DNA from: Colocasia esculenta
Taxonomy: Eukaryota; Streptophyta; Magnoliopsida; Alismatales; Araceae
Reading direction: 5' to 3'
Assembly (NCBI GenBank): GCA_014218235.1
Contig: CM024758.1
Span: 71,868,206 to 71,932,205 of the forward strand
Length of the DNA: 64,000 bases
Shown here: positions 11,730-23,438 of the stretch, piece after piece
How the letters are laid out: the number at the start of each line of letters is the position of its first letter
How positions within the stretch are numbered: position 1 is the stretch's first letter
Program-made: the position numbers and the translations under genes
The notes under the pieces: model-generated
The model's input: the letters and a program-made list of their open reading frames with translations, nothing else
The model's database searches: none
Told to the model about the DNA's origin: nothing

Positions 11730-12934
11730 GGGTTATTCCAGTCTGTAGTATCCTCATTAACAAGATGTGTCCATTTGGTTCTTCCGCTACGCCCAAAGTG
11801 TTTGACCTGCATAACCTTGGGAAGAATAGTCTTATCCATCTTGTCTTCTCCTGTGGGTGCTGAGAAATCACGCGTGTATATGTTATCTGTGGGAGCAGTC
11901 CCTGCATGGTCATCAACATCCGATTGGAAGAACGCACCCTTGTGGTAGTACTTCTGCATGAACTTCCACTTCTGCTTTGGCACCGCCATCGGCTTCGGAT
12001 TTTTCCTCTCCCATTCCCGGCGCTCCTCCTCCGTCATGTTCCTCACCTTCTCAATCTCCTCCTTCTCCTTCAGCTGGGCCTCCCGAGCCTCCCGGTCCCT
12101 CTTGATCCTCATAATTTCGCGGGCCTTCCACGCTTCGTACTCCTCAGCCTCGTTCATCTCGTCATCTGTGTTCACGTCGGCCACATCCGCTTCCAGCTCC
12201 AAATTCTTCTGAATCTGCTCGTCCTTCCTTATCTCCTCCACCACAATCTGCTTCGTCTCGACCTTACGCTCCTCTAGCCGCCTCCTTACCGCCTCTTCCA
12301 GGTTGCGTTCCTCCTCTTCGAGCCGCTCGCGCTCGGCGATCGTATCTCGCTCCGTCTTGGGGACAAACACCGGCTTCACCATGGCGATGCCCATTTGCTC
12401 CTCGTCCGAGTCGGTTTCGTACTCAGATTCTTCCTCTTCCTCCTCAACTTCCTCCTCTTCCTCCACGGCCGGCAGAAGCGCCGCCTCCTCCTGCTCCCTC
12501 CGCAGGTTCTTCTCCCTAATCCGCCTCCGCCGCTCCTCCAACGCGTCCTCGTCCTCCTCCTCCGCCTCCTCCTGGCGCTCGTTCTCCTCCTCGATGGTAG
12601 AGATAATCTCGGCCTGCCGGATCCTCCGGTGGTCCGCCCGCACCTCCTCCTTGTTCTCGACTCTGCTCTCTGCCAGCCGCCGAAGCCGGCGGTCCTCCCT
12701 AGCGGCGGCGTCCAGGTCCTCCTCATCCCGGATGGGGAAGGCCTTCTCCAGGGCGGCCGAGCGGGAGGGGAGAGCGGGGGCCGCTGTGCGGAGGTCGGTA
12801 TCGTCGTCGGCCTCGGGGGCCCACTCGGGGGCCTTGCCGGGCCAGTAGCGCTTGACCTTGGTCTGGCCGATCTTGCCGCGGAGCTTGTCGCGGACCGCCA
12901 TGGCGGCCTCGCTGACGCCCGCCGTGACCGACAT
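11730..12934 (-). CDS. MFAP1: MFAP1-family spliceosomal protein, large 5' coding exon
   Basis: Nuclear spliceosome-associated protein; MFAP1/Spp381 proteins are components of the B complex with the U4/U6.U5 tri-snRNP. The start at 12934 gives the conserved plant N-terminus MSVTAGVSEA, followed by RDKLRGKIGQTKVKRYWPGK (residues 15-34). An upstream in-frame Met at 13009 would add 25 poorly supported residues. Long charged helices occupy about 70-155, an acidic block (Glu-rich, then SEYETDSDEEQ) about 157-180, and the MFAP1 C-terminal domain about 180-401, with WKFMQKYYHKGAFFQSD and GRSGRTKWTHLVNEDTTDW. The apparent stop after DWNNP is part of the donor CC|GTAAGT at 11730/11729, so roughly 35 C-terminal residues should come from another exon not found here. 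The exon is intact and GC-rich. Confidence 0.93.
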
Positions 12935-13068
12935 GGCGGTCGCGGAGGGGAGGAAAGCCTTTAGAGGTTGCTGTGAGGAAGGGGCGTGAGCTTCTTCAGT
13001 CCGATGCAACCCTACCGAGCGGAGAACGGAGACGGAGAAGAAAACACCAGCTAGCGTCCTTTCCTGTG

Positions 13069-13078
13069 CTTAAATAGT
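13069..13078 (-). promoter_or_regulatory. Possible TATA-like element for MFAP1
   Basis: On the minus strand CTATTTAAGC lies about 135-145 bp upstream of the chosen ATG, before a purine-rich leader. The match is imperfect, and many housekeeping plant genes lack a TATA box, so this is tentative. Confidence 0.35.
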
Positions 13079-13154
13079 CGATATATTGGAGTTTTACATC
13101 TACACCCTCAAACGTTATCTATGGTATATATGTATATGTATTTAATATTCACAA

Positions 13155-13600
13155 TTTATCATAGGAAAATTTTAAAAAATAAATTCTTTTAATAAAGATG
13201 ACTTACATAAACTCAGTTCTAACATATTTACAAAACTATGTCATGTTCTAAGATATTTATAAAGCTATGTCTACATAGCTTACATAAATATGTTGCAATT
13301 TACATAAATTTATGTAAGTTATAAGATATTCATGTAATTACACAAATGTGTATAAGTTGTAATATATTTATGTAAATTATAACAAATTTGTGTAAGTTGT
13401 AACTCAAATATGTGTAAGTTGTAGCATATTTATGCAAATTATAACAAACTTATGTAAATTGCAGTATATTTGTGTAAGCTATCAAGGTATAGTTTTGTAA
13501 ATATGTTGGAACTTGATATAGTTTTGCAACTATTAATAGAACCAGACATATTAAGGTAAATATTTATTAAAATAACAATTTTTTTAAAATCCTTCATCAT
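13155..13600. mobile_element. Foldback / MITE-like long inverted repeat upstream of MFAP1
   Basis: The left arm (about 13160-13330) and right arm (about 13425-13597) are inverted copies. ATTTTAAAAAA, TTTTAATAAA, AACATATTTACAAAACTAT, ATAGCTTACA and GCAATTTACATAA occur in the same order from the left, and in reverse complement from the right. The AT-rich centre repeats TATGTAAATTATAACAAA and TGTGTAAGTTGTA. It lies within about 100 bp of the presumed MFAP1 promoter. No target duplication could be fixed. Confidence 0.65.
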
Positions 13601-13609
13601 ATATACTCC

Positions 13610-14330
13610 TCCAATTTCATAACCATTATGATTAGAGAAATACTTTTGTGGATGTTAATGTGCTAACCACTAAGATAAATAGATAAGTGATAATGTGGGT
13701 AAATAAGTTTAGTGGGGAATGACACTATACCTTTAGAAGGCTGACACCAATCTGTTAGGGCCTTCGCCAAAGTTGGTCATCTCCTCTTTGTTATCTTTCA
13801 CCTTGTTCATGTCGTCATCATGTCATCGCCACCACGTCCCCTAAGTGTCATTGGCCACCGGAGGAAGAGGAAGAGTGAGAGGGAGAGGAAGAGTGAGGCG
13901 AAGGGTGAAAAACTACTCAGAGGGGGTCCAATATTTATAAAACTAGTTCTTGAGAACATGGTCTCATGATAGATTACGATTATGAGAATGCGGCTTAAAC
14001 CTAATCACATTCAAAATGCGTCAACCTAGTTGAAAACGTTCATGAACCGACTCAAAGGACACGTAGTGCTCAAGGGATGAAGCAGTTTGCTGACCAACTG
14101 CATCAACACACCACCTATTGTGCCATCAAATGCTCAACAACTACTTAAAAACATGATCTAGATGTCGATCGCAACCTCTTGGAGAACACGGCTCCTCTGT
14201 TGACCATGTTCCTAACATGGTCGACTGATAAGCCGCATTTTTAGTGTTCATCCAGAGCATAATAAAAATTTTGGATTTTTTGTGCCGATAGGATTACCTC
14301 GTTGCTTAAGCCCTCAAAGGATTTGAGCCA
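13610..14330. other. Intergenic, no gene recognised
   Basis: No open frame or family match is visible. Weak CT-rich patches and a decayed appearance suggest old transposon DNA, possibly continuous with the Gypsy integrase remnant to the right. Confidence 0.5.
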
Positions 14331-14745
14331 TCACATAGACTCGATATTTTGAATCCACAAAGCATAGGAAACTATAGCAAGAAATCGAGCAATCTTCATC
14401 AGTATGTCTACTATTATCCAAATGTCATCATGCCTCTGACGGGTCCCCGACAATCCAATTACAAAATCCATGGTCAAATTGTTCCACTTCCAATGTGGAA
14501 TGGGCCATGGTTGTAATGGACCACTGGGACAATAATGCTTCACTTACACATGCTGACATATTAAACATCTTGCTACAGATTTAGCGATTTCTCTCTTCAT
14601 GCTTGGGCACCAAAAATGATTCTTCAGGTAGTCATACATCTTCATGCTCCTTGAATGATGACATACCTCAATAAGTGAGCTCCCTTTCTACATCTAGTAC
14701 ATATAATCGACCTCTAAATCTGACCACATCATCATCCCCTATAGT
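14331..14745 (-). pseudogene. Ty3/Gypsy integrase fragment
   Basis: Read on the minus strand from 14745, the fragment carries VVRFRGRLYV, then SSLIEVCHHSRSMKMYDYLK and NHFWCPSMKREIAKSVARC (the zinc-finger region with ARCLICQHV), then WKWNNLTMDFVIGL, the start of the integrase core with its first Asp. Frames change between blocks and there are stops. It is a remnant of a chromovirus-type pol, cut off at the plus-strand LTR starting at 14803. Confidence 0.75.
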
Positions 14746-14802
14746 GCCCTAGATCTCATGCTTGTTTATATTGTAAGTATGTGTGTGGATTACTCAACAC
14801 TG

Positions 14803-15364
14803 TGTAGGACTGTGAAATTTATATGAACTTAACGTCACTGTTTACTGTTGTTCATTAAGTAGACGACATGATCGATTGTTGTCTACCTACTGTAAATGAT
14901 AGGGATCTGTGCCGTTAATATTTTTTCTAAAATATTTAATTTATGGTCAGACATGTTAATGGCATGATCGATTGCCGTTTATCTCATGGTAAATGACAAC
15001 CTATGTTGATGTTAACCTGAATTGCCAATTTTTGCGGCTACCATTCCAGAGCGAAATGATCAGTCATTTTCGTCGTGTTTATCCAAAGGATCGGGAAGTT
15101 TTCAGTTCAATGGTCAAGATTAGAGTTTGGGTAAACTATAGGAGTCTTTATAAGACCCCGATTTGACCTTTAGGGAGAGGTTTTTTGTTGGTTTTGAGGT
15201 GAGAAAAGAGGGACGAGAGAAGGGTTGTTGTGCGGCGATTCATGCAGATCGAGGCGAGCTCGACACAGAAACAACTTGAAGGATCGTGTCCAGAAGGATC
15301 TCCAACCGAAGACATCAATCAGGAGGTCAGATCTGGCGAAAGAAGGCGACGAGGGGACTGCCTT
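14803..15364 (+). mobile_element. Left part of a Gypsy 5' LTR (U3/R), split by later insertions
   Basis: Starts TGTAGGACTGTGAAATTTATA, a decayed form of the TGTAnnACCCCGAAATTT start typical of Tekay-type LTRs. A TATAAGACCCCG promoter-like stretch lies near 15151. It stops at 15364, where a minus-strand LTR starts with TGTCACGTCCCGG. The LTR probably resumes near 35381 and ends at 36942. Linking the two halves is inference from orientation, total length (about 2.1 kb) and order of landmarks. Confidence 0.55.
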
Positions 15365-15446
15365 TGTCACGTCCCGGCATTTAGCAGCGGAAAATAAACG
15401 TCGAGAGCATGAGCGATACAAGTGTGCATATCACAGTCGAGTAATC
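15365..15446 (-). mobile_element. Left stub of a minus-strand Gypsy LTR cut by the Copia
   Basis: TGTCACGTCCCGGCATTTAG resembles the left end of the solo LTR at 38625 (TGTCACGTCCCGAGAATTAT). It ends in TAATC, the Copia target duplication, and resumes at 32199 after the Copia element. Confidence 0.75.
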
Positions 15447-17581
15447 TGTTGCCCGGTTGACAAGCCCAGAGGGGGGGGTGAATGGGTCTTTAAATTATTT
15501 GAATGATACCTGTACTTAAAACATTCGCACAAAATGTTCTTCGATGAAGGTTAGTAACAATAGTTCAAAGCGCAATCACACAGATAAGCAACCACTCAAC
15601 ACAAGAACTTATCCTAGTTCGGACCTCCTTCCTTAGGAGTCCTACGTCCAGCCCCTGAGCAACAACTCAGGATTCCACTAACTAGGGTACAGTCCCCTAA
15701 GGACACTACAACACCCAGCTCCGTTGGTCTTCCTTCACACCAGAAGGGAACAACACCCTGGATACCCCCCCAGGTCTTCCTTCGCAGCCGAAGGGAAAAC
15801 AGCACCCTGGATCCCACCAGGTCTTCCTTCAAACACAAAGGAAACACCACAAAGATAAGCAATAAGGACAAGCCCCTAGATCAAGCTCAATAAGCTAAGA
15901 TCTGAAGCACGAAGAACGAGAGTAAAAGATCTAGAAACACAGAAGACTCTCCAAACTACACGAGCTCTCTCAAGATTTTCACTACAGTGTGAGAGCAAAG
16001 AGCAACACAGAAAGGAATGAGGTTCTAGGCTCTTAGAATTCTATCAGAAGATTTGATAGCTTGTGCGTTCGTCGTCGTCTATTCTTCTGAACTTTTGTCT
16101 TGTATTTATTCTATCTCCATTTGAAATACGGCCGTTGAAGTAACCGTGTCTCTTAGATTGGTAGACGTAGACTGCTTGACATTTGGAAGCTTCAACAATC
16201 TTTTATCCAGTTGAGCACGCAAAGAGATAATATCTTCTGGCGTCTGTATGGTCCAACGTTGTATGACAGAACGTCTTTAGGACCCTGCACAAATTAAATG
16301 CTAGAACAGTAGACGCTAGGCTGTCTCTTGTTGTCAGTAAACATTGATATGAGTATTCACCAAATAGTAATGCCAATAGCTTGTTCTAAAAGATGTTGAC
16401 AGAATATGCACGATAATGAAAAGATATCATCTGCATGCATGCAGAGATACGTTCTGTCTTCATTAAATGCACGCAATCAGACAGATAAGAGAAGACTTTG
16501 ACTATTCAACGCTTTAAGAGATAAGATAAATATCAAGTCGATATAAACCATAAAGTCGTTGTCTATATGACTTATGAAATCGTTATGAATACCAACAAGT
16601 CATTAAGAGAGCAATTGTTGTATTCATTAAAAGAATCGTTATGAATACTGAGGAAATCATTATAGAAAGTAAGTCGTTGTATTCATTAAAGGAATCTTAT
16701 GAATACTGAGGAAATCGTTATAGAAAGCAAGTCGTTGTATCTCATTAAAGGAATCGTTATGATACTAGACAAATCGTTATAGAAAGCAAGTCGTTGTATT
16801 ATTAAAGGAATCGTTATGAATACTGAGGAAATCGTTATGATCTTTAAAGAAATCGTTGCGCGAAGCAAATCGTTATGATCTCTAAAGAAATCGTTGCGCG
16901 AAGCAAATCGTTACGACGGGCAAGTCGTTACGAGTTCTAAGAAATCGTTACGATGACTTAAAGGAGTCGTTGCGACGAGCAAGTCGTTACGAGTTCTAAA
17001 GAAATCGTTACGATGACTTAAGGAATCGTTACAACGGGCAAGTCGTTACGAGTTCTAAAGAAATCGTTACGATGACTTAAAGGAGTCGTTGCGACGAGCA
17101 AGTCGTTACGAGTTCTAAAGAAATCGTTACGATGACTTAAGGAATCGTTACGATGGGCAAGTCGTTACGAGTTCTAAAGAAATCGTTACGATGACTTAAA
17201 GGAGTCGTTGAGACGAGCAAGTCGTTACGAGTTCTAAAGAAATCGTTACGATGACTTAAGGAATCGTTACGAGAACGACTTGATTGAAACCACATGATAT
17301 CTCAGTCTTATAAAGAAATCGTTATGATATCAATCGTTATAGCTCTATTCAAAACGATATACATGAAGGAAATCGTTGTGACTTTCAACAGAAGTCGGTG
17401 TGGACTTAGAGAAATATCTTGAAAGGATTAAAGCTTCAGAAAGGTGATACTTACCAATATTGGCTTGTTTGTCCTTGGTATAATTCCGTACTAAGACTTA
17501 TGAAATATACGTTAGAAATTATTGAAGGAATTTGTTAATCATCAAAAATAATAAAAATAACTAGGGACAGACTGATCATCA
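15447..17581 (-). repeat. 3' LTR of the Copia element
   Basis: On the plus strand it starts TGTTGCCCGGTTGACAAGCC and ends GGGACAGACTGATCATCA. It is nearly collinear with 30043-32193; differences are scattered single-base changes and small indels, several of them inside the TCGTT array. Confidence 0.95.
16551..17378. repeat. TCGTT word array in the Copia 3' LTR
   Basis: By hand count, 36 copies of TCGTT lie on the plus strand within about 820 bp, with almost none reversed. From about 16905 the array is regular: units of 59-60 bp hold TCGTTACGA or TCGTTGCGA at intervals of 22 or 21, then 17, then 21 bases. TCGT-T-ACGA is itself an inverted repeat with a one-base centre. The outer part uses the variant ATCGTTATGA. 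Confidence 0.9.
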
Positions 17582-17595
17582 ATCTCCCCCTTTTT
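17582..17595 (-). other. Polypurine tract of the Copia element
   Basis: On the minus strand AAAAAGGGGGAGAT lies directly against the 3' LTR start TGATGATCAG. This is the expected primer site for plus-strand DNA synthesis. Confidence 0.9.
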
Positions 17596-17739
17596 GGTGA
17601 TGACAAAATTTAACAATAAGCATGGATAAAAAATATCTGAACATTTGCAGAATGTATTTTCAGACATGCTAATTTTCTCCCCCTTTTGTCATTAAACAAA
17701 AAGATACTCTGTAGGAAGGAGACAACCAACATATATTTA

Positions 17740-18771
17740 TCAGTTTTGAGGATTTACAGATAAGTAATAAGCAGGGGATAGCAAGGAGCCAAAACGCTTG
17801 AGTACAGGATTGCCTGGCGTTCCTGCTCTCAAAGAAGGCTGAAAGGCCCCAAAGTCAATTTGATAGGAGGGTCCCATAGTGGGAGCCTCCTTTTGATATG
17901 AAGCTATCTTGATCTGAAATGAAGTCCCCATACTTAACACGGCCCAGGGCTAATTTGTAGGTTAAGAAGGACCCAAAGCTGGCAAACTGAAGGAAAGCTT
18001 CAATCTTGAGGGGATAGTCAATCTTAAGCGACCGAAGCTCTTGCTTTAAGGCAAAGAACACTTTGTATCTTTTGACCCAGGTCAGATAGGAATCCCGGAT
18101 GAGGTGAAGAGAGTTGGCATCCAAAAATTCACCAGGAGACAAGAGAGGTTTTGATTTGAACTGGCCTGAGAGGCATTTAGATCGCTGAGCTGCTGAGCAG
18201 TCAACGGATAAAGCTTCTGCCACTCTTCAGGAGACAACCGCTCGCATTCAGAGAGAATGGGGGCCAGAACATCTGCCTTGATATGCCCCTGAAGATACTG
18301 CCTAAAGAAGAATCTTGGGAAAGATAAGTCACGGCATCTTGCATAAATACCTGGCCATTACCCTGGCAGCGCACTCAAGGTAAGTGTTCCCACAGAAGAT
18401 TCCATAATCAAGGCATGGAGAGGGGGAAGGAACACTACATTAGGAATAACCAAGGTGGCAAAATCGACCTGAAGGGACTCAGTATGAGTTGTGCTTGAAC
18501 TGAGGGCCCTGATGGCTGCACGAAACTGACCCAACTGAGATTCTGGGAGGCGATTTACATAGCAGAAGTTACTGTACATCTGATACTGCCGGATAAATTT
18601 GATCTCTTTCTGAATGAAGGGGCCAAAAAGATTTCTATGATGGATCTGGAACCATTCAGAAAAGGGAAGAGGGGCTTCCCTAGTGGATATCTGGCAGCTT
18701 GAACTCGACGGAATTGATTGTACAGTTCTTGTTGCTCCGAGCCCACTGCTCTTCGGTTTTGGCTTCAGTCA
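17740..18771 (-). pseudogene. Copia 3' accessory ORF, distal, unrecognised
   Basis: Minus-strand frames run from an ATG near 18771 (MTEAKTEEQWARSNKNC) through at least three frame changes to about 17740. Pieces read SYLTWVKRYKVFFALKQEL and KIEAFLQFASFGSFLTYKL, mixed hydrophobic and charged. I do not recognise a family. The position between RNase H and the 3' LTR is where Sireviruses carry env-like or other extra ORFs. Confidence 0.5.
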
Positions 18772-20155
18772 TGGAGAAGATTTTGACTGTGAGCCTTAGA
18801 GAGGTGGGTATAAGGAAAGATGGTGGTAAGATGATCAGAAAGATTTGGAAGGGAAGGCCAAAAATGTGGGCAAAAACTACCTTTTGAAGATATTCTTCAT
18901 AGATAAGTTTCTGCTTATGGAGATAGAAAGGGAAACCAAAGGGGAGATAACAAGGATCAGAGGAATAGGATGAGTGGAGGTGAGTCTCCTCTTTTTAGAG
19001 ACAAGACTAGAAGAGCATGTCCTGTGAGTGTGGGTTCCAACAGCCAGGACTGAACGAAGTATTGCTACTTCAAATTCATCTTGATATCCTGGATTTCCAC
19101 ATGTGTGAGTTGGGCACTCTCAGGAATAATGGTAATGAAGGAGGGAGGTGTAGGTGGATTGAAAATAGAGTCAAGAGTTATAGTAGGAAGAGCAAAAGTG
19201 TCTGATGGAGAAGGGCCAGAAGAAGAAGGCCCAGCAGAAGAGGATGCTGGTGGAAGCTCAGGTGGAAGGATGGTAGAGGTGAAACAATGGTGGAAGAAAC
19301 AGGAGATGAGGCAGGAGAGGAGGTGGATTGAGAGGGAAAAGGTGTTGGTGAGGAGATGGGTCTGGTGAGGAGATGGGTCTAGGTTGAGGTTTCTTGAATG
19401 TCTGTGGAGCAGGAGGTGCAGTGGAGGATGAAGGGGGATGGAGGAACTGGTGTTTGAAAGAAGTGGGAGCTGGAGGCTCAGGAACCAAAACTTCTTCTTC
19501 AGCCAAATTCTACACAAGTTCAAACTCCATGGCCCTGATGGCCCTGACACCTTCTCAGCAGGCCTTGGAGGCCCTTTATCCTGCTCAGCTGGCCCGAAGA
19601 CCCTTGCTCATTGACCTCTGCCTCTGCTTCTGCTACTGCTAATGGTCCGGACACTGGAACTGATGGCCCTGATGGCCCTGATTCTGGAACTTGAGCTCCA
19701 CCACCTTCAGAATCTCAGAGAGCATTGTCTTCATGCTGCCCATCTCGTTGTTGAACCATTTCATGGCATTCTGATACTTGAAATCTCCTTGGAAGATGAA
19801 GCTTGGCTCATGAAAATGGAATTTACATCTGATTGAAGAGAGCATAAGATTGTACCTGAACATCCAATCTCTCAATAACAGGCTTCAATTTATGACTATT
19901 TTCTGTTTCACCTGCCTCTCAAAAGGAGTATCTGCTAAGAGTGGAACACCGGAACACACTTCTTTTCCTTTCTGCCTTGCCTCTGAAGCTGGAGGCTGCT
20001 GATCATCATCTGATTCTGAGGAGCTGGCTGTCTCCCATCTCTAGCATCATTACCTGAGGAATTGTCATGTTCCTCCCCCTGAGTGCCATCACCCTGTGAA
20101 CTGGCAAAGACTCCTTCAGCAGGCACACTACCCATAGGCATATCAGTGTGTGCTG

Positions 20156-20160
20156 CTTCT
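20156..20160. repeat. Left target duplication CTTCT of solo LTR
   Basis: CTTCT precedes TGTAAGGCCC and is repeated at 23439-23443 after GGTCGCTACA. Confidence 0.9.
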
Positions 20161-23100
20161 TGTAAGGCCCTTGAATTTCCGTCGCGTTATTTGTATTTAT
20201 GTGTGTATATTTGTGCTTGTGTATGTATATATTATTTACGTACGTATTAATTAGTACCATTACGTGTACATGTTTTATATTATATGTAAATAATACATGT
20301 ATTGAATGATGATAGTATGGATACACTACCATATACCAATTTCATGTATATATGCATGGTGTGCATGGTTTTCTGCATGTTTTAGAGTTCTGGCCGAAGG
20401 TCAGATTGGCGTCGACCCCTGCTGTTGAGGTGGTGTCAGCGTCCAGACATGGACGCCAACACTAATCCTGGCGTCCAGCGATATGGACGTCAATCTCTCT
20501 GGCCTGCATGCGCAGCAGAGCTGCAAACTTCTGAAACAAGAAAGCCAGCCATTGGGGGGCTGTCCCCAACGGCTCTGAGGGCTGTCAAGTCACCCTAAGA
20601 GTGGAGAGAGGCCTCTCCTTAAGTCTGAACCCGGAGCTACCTTTCCCACCCCTCTCTTCACCCTTGCAAGAGGAGAAAAAGAGAGAAAGAAAAACCTAGA
20701 AGAAAACTGAGAAAAACCCCCACTCTTTGCACCCAAGAATCTGACTTCCTGGAGCTAGATCCGGCCATCTTCCATGACAAGAGGCTAGCTGGAGCAAAGG
20801 AGGAGGCTTCCCCGACAACCCCTTGCTGTGGAAATCATCCAGGAGCCCGGAGGAAGAAGATCTAGGAGGCGTTTCTGCACCTCTTGGGACTGCCCAAGGA
20901 GGGCTTCACCAACACCCTAAACCCATTAGAGCAATTTTTAAAAGGCAAGTGACCTAACCATGATGTCCCCGTATGTGTCTAGGTCGTTTCTATTATTTTT
21001 ATGGATTTTCCCTCGAGTCCTAGACCCTCCCATTCACCCAAACTTGAGAGCTCGGGTCTGTGTTTCTGCACAGACCTGCATTGACGGCAAGGTCAATGGA
21101 CGCAGATATAATGCTTGGCGTCCATCGACCATGCCGCTGACCCTGAGTCAGCGGCCAGAGACCGCCGCCAAGTTCCTCTGGACAGAACAGTGACCTGTTC
21201 TGCCCTCCCTATACACTAATTTCGGTATGGTTTCCGTGATGAGGATATATGGTAACCTATACACTATGTATATTGTTAAAAGTGGTATGTGGATGAGTGT
21301 GATGTGTGGTGGTGAATGTTAGGAGAGTGTATTCCATGAAATTGTAAGCATGACTTGTTGATGATCTTGCCAAATCTATGCTTTATGATTAGGATTAGTC
21401 TTAATGCCTCAGTTTTGTCTGATCATGAAGAGTAGTAGATCAGTATACTTGTACTCAGTTTGATGAATATCCATGTTGAATAAATTGCCAATAAACTCGG
21501 TTCGGTAAATAAAACGGCATGCAAGAATGATTTGTGGTGATCGATCTACAATTGTATGATTTAGGGTAAATTCTGTATTCTCAGATTATGCATGTGACAG
21601 TAACCTCTGTTCAAACAGTAAGTGGCAAAATTGCATGATGTGTTAAACTCCATGTCAACTTAAATTGTGAATGGCATGCGAATTAGGTATTTGATTTTCT
21701 GTAAATTCGATTTAGCTCAGAAAATTTGAAAAATTGAATGTATGATCTTGAACCCGAAAATAGCATGTGGTTAAAATTCAGGTCATTTGGACCAGTATAT
21801 AAGGAGTTATGTATTTTCCATGTGAAATATAGTAATCTATGTATGTTATCGTAATGGGATTAGATATTGCTTAAACCCAACTTGATTGGTGAAATTTACG
21901 GTGTGTTAAACTCCTGAAATCTGTAGTGCCATGTCAGGAAAAATAGAGAAATACATATGAGTGAGAAAGTGAATGAGATGAAAAGTGCTATGTGTAAAAC
22001 CCTGTGCAAACTGGTAAAATGTGTAATGTGTAACTGTGCCAATGTGACATTGCTTCCGTAGAGGGCAGTGGAACCGTATCAGGGAAAAGTCCCCTGAGAA
22101 GGTTCAATGTGTAAGTGACCTAAGGGCATTAGGGGAAAATCCTGGAGGTGGACAAGTACCACTGGTTAGGGTGGAGACTTGTTCTCCCGGTCTGCGCAGT
22201 CCAAGAGTCGCCATTGAATTGCCTAGATGGCGTCTATGTGTAATGTGATGTGTATATGTCCTTCTTTGGTGGTTTGGACTATGTGTCACGGCACCTAAAA
22301 TGTGTAATGTGAATGTGTAATGTGTATGTGTTCATGTGTAATGTGTAAGTGAACAATGTGAATGTGTATGTGTAAAGTGTAACCATGTGAAAGAAGAAAC
22401 TTGTGTAAAGAAAATGTGAAATTCTAAATGTGAGGATATGATATTGAAATCCATGTGAGACAAATCTGAAACCATGTGAAATCAGAAATCTTATGTTGTT
22501 ATCATCATGCTTGTATGTGCAAAATGTCTAGAATCCATATTAGGGATAATTGATGAGCACGGGTACAAAATAACGTGATTGGTTGTTCACATGATATGTT
22601 TTAAGCAACATGGTAGTTATCATGTGTAGGTTTACAGCCATTAAACCGTGTGAAACCAGCAACTTAAAGCATGTGAAAATGTCTATGTATATATGCTTAG
22701 AACACGTGAAACTCATGCTAGTTATGTTTCCTTTCATATGTGCACAATGTTCATGTTGGTAGCTCTTATGTCTTGGTCCTTTAAAGACAAAATTTCATGA
22801 GTAAATTGAATAGAGAGCATGTGATAGGTAAAGTTTATTCGTAGAAATCTGAAAGCATGATCCATGTATAATTTGTAAACTTTCATGATAGGTTGAAACT
22901 TTTAAATGACTAGCATGCTATGTGTTGAAAATTTTGAATGTGTATGTAGAAACCACTATGACTTATACGCATATATTATGAGTAGTGTTGCTTGCTGAGT
23001 CTTTGGACTCACTCCTTGCTTCGGCGTACAGGTGTAGTTGGTGACGTGGCACCGTTGGAGGAGACAGTGGAGACGGACTCCGAGCGTGGAGATTAGTCCT

Positions 23101-23438
23101 TGGAGTTTCTTTGTGACTTGTGTATTTCATAGTATGTAATTTGAACATGGTATTAGAGTACCACGAAAAGAATGTATAAATGTGGACATTATGTATTTTT
23201 ATTTCAGCAATTTAGATTATGTGAACTTTTAGTTCCTTATTGTTAATTGCAAACTTCATGTATGTTAAATGTGGATGATGAATGAATGAAGACAGCTGTC
23301 TTTTACTTCCGCTACTCTGTTGTATATTCGCGTGTATCTCAGCTGTTTGTATCGTTTGGGTAAATGTCCCACTGTGGCAACACTCCGCTATACCGACGTG
23401 GGTTGGTATAACCATACCGTATAATGAGGGTCGCTACA
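20161..23438 (+). mobile_element. Solo Gypsy LTR, 3,278 bp, TSD CTTCT
   Basis: Starts TGTAAGGCCCTTGAATTTCC and ends GAGGGTCGCTACA, with 5-bp duplications on both sides and no coding region, so it is a recombined LTR. The start resembles Tekay/Del chromovirus LTRs. It carries paired GGCGTCCA/TGGACGCC words at 20439-20457, 20470-20491 and 21097-21124, and many TGTGTAATGTG repeats at 22010-22390. It interrupts the Copia accessory ORF. Confidence 0.9.
22010..22390. repeat. TGTGTAATGTG-rich low-complexity tract
   Basis: Variants of AATGTGTAATGTG, TGTGTAAGTG and TGTGTATGTG recur, with a dense run at 22290-22385, inside the solo LTR. Confidence 0.7.

Noticed and set aside
12303..12848. Ser-rich and Leu-rich open frames on the plus strand over MFAP1
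   Set aside because: They are antisense shadows of the Glu/Arg-rich MFAP1 codons; the minus-strand protein has clear family motifs.
15170..15506. Short frames on both strands near 15170-15506
   Set aside because: They cross LTR borders at 15365 and 15447, so they cannot be a real gene.
16551..17378. CRISPR-like look of the regular 60-bp units
   Set aside because: The units lie inside both LTRs of a plant retrotransposon, the spacers are not unique, and no cas-like gene exists.
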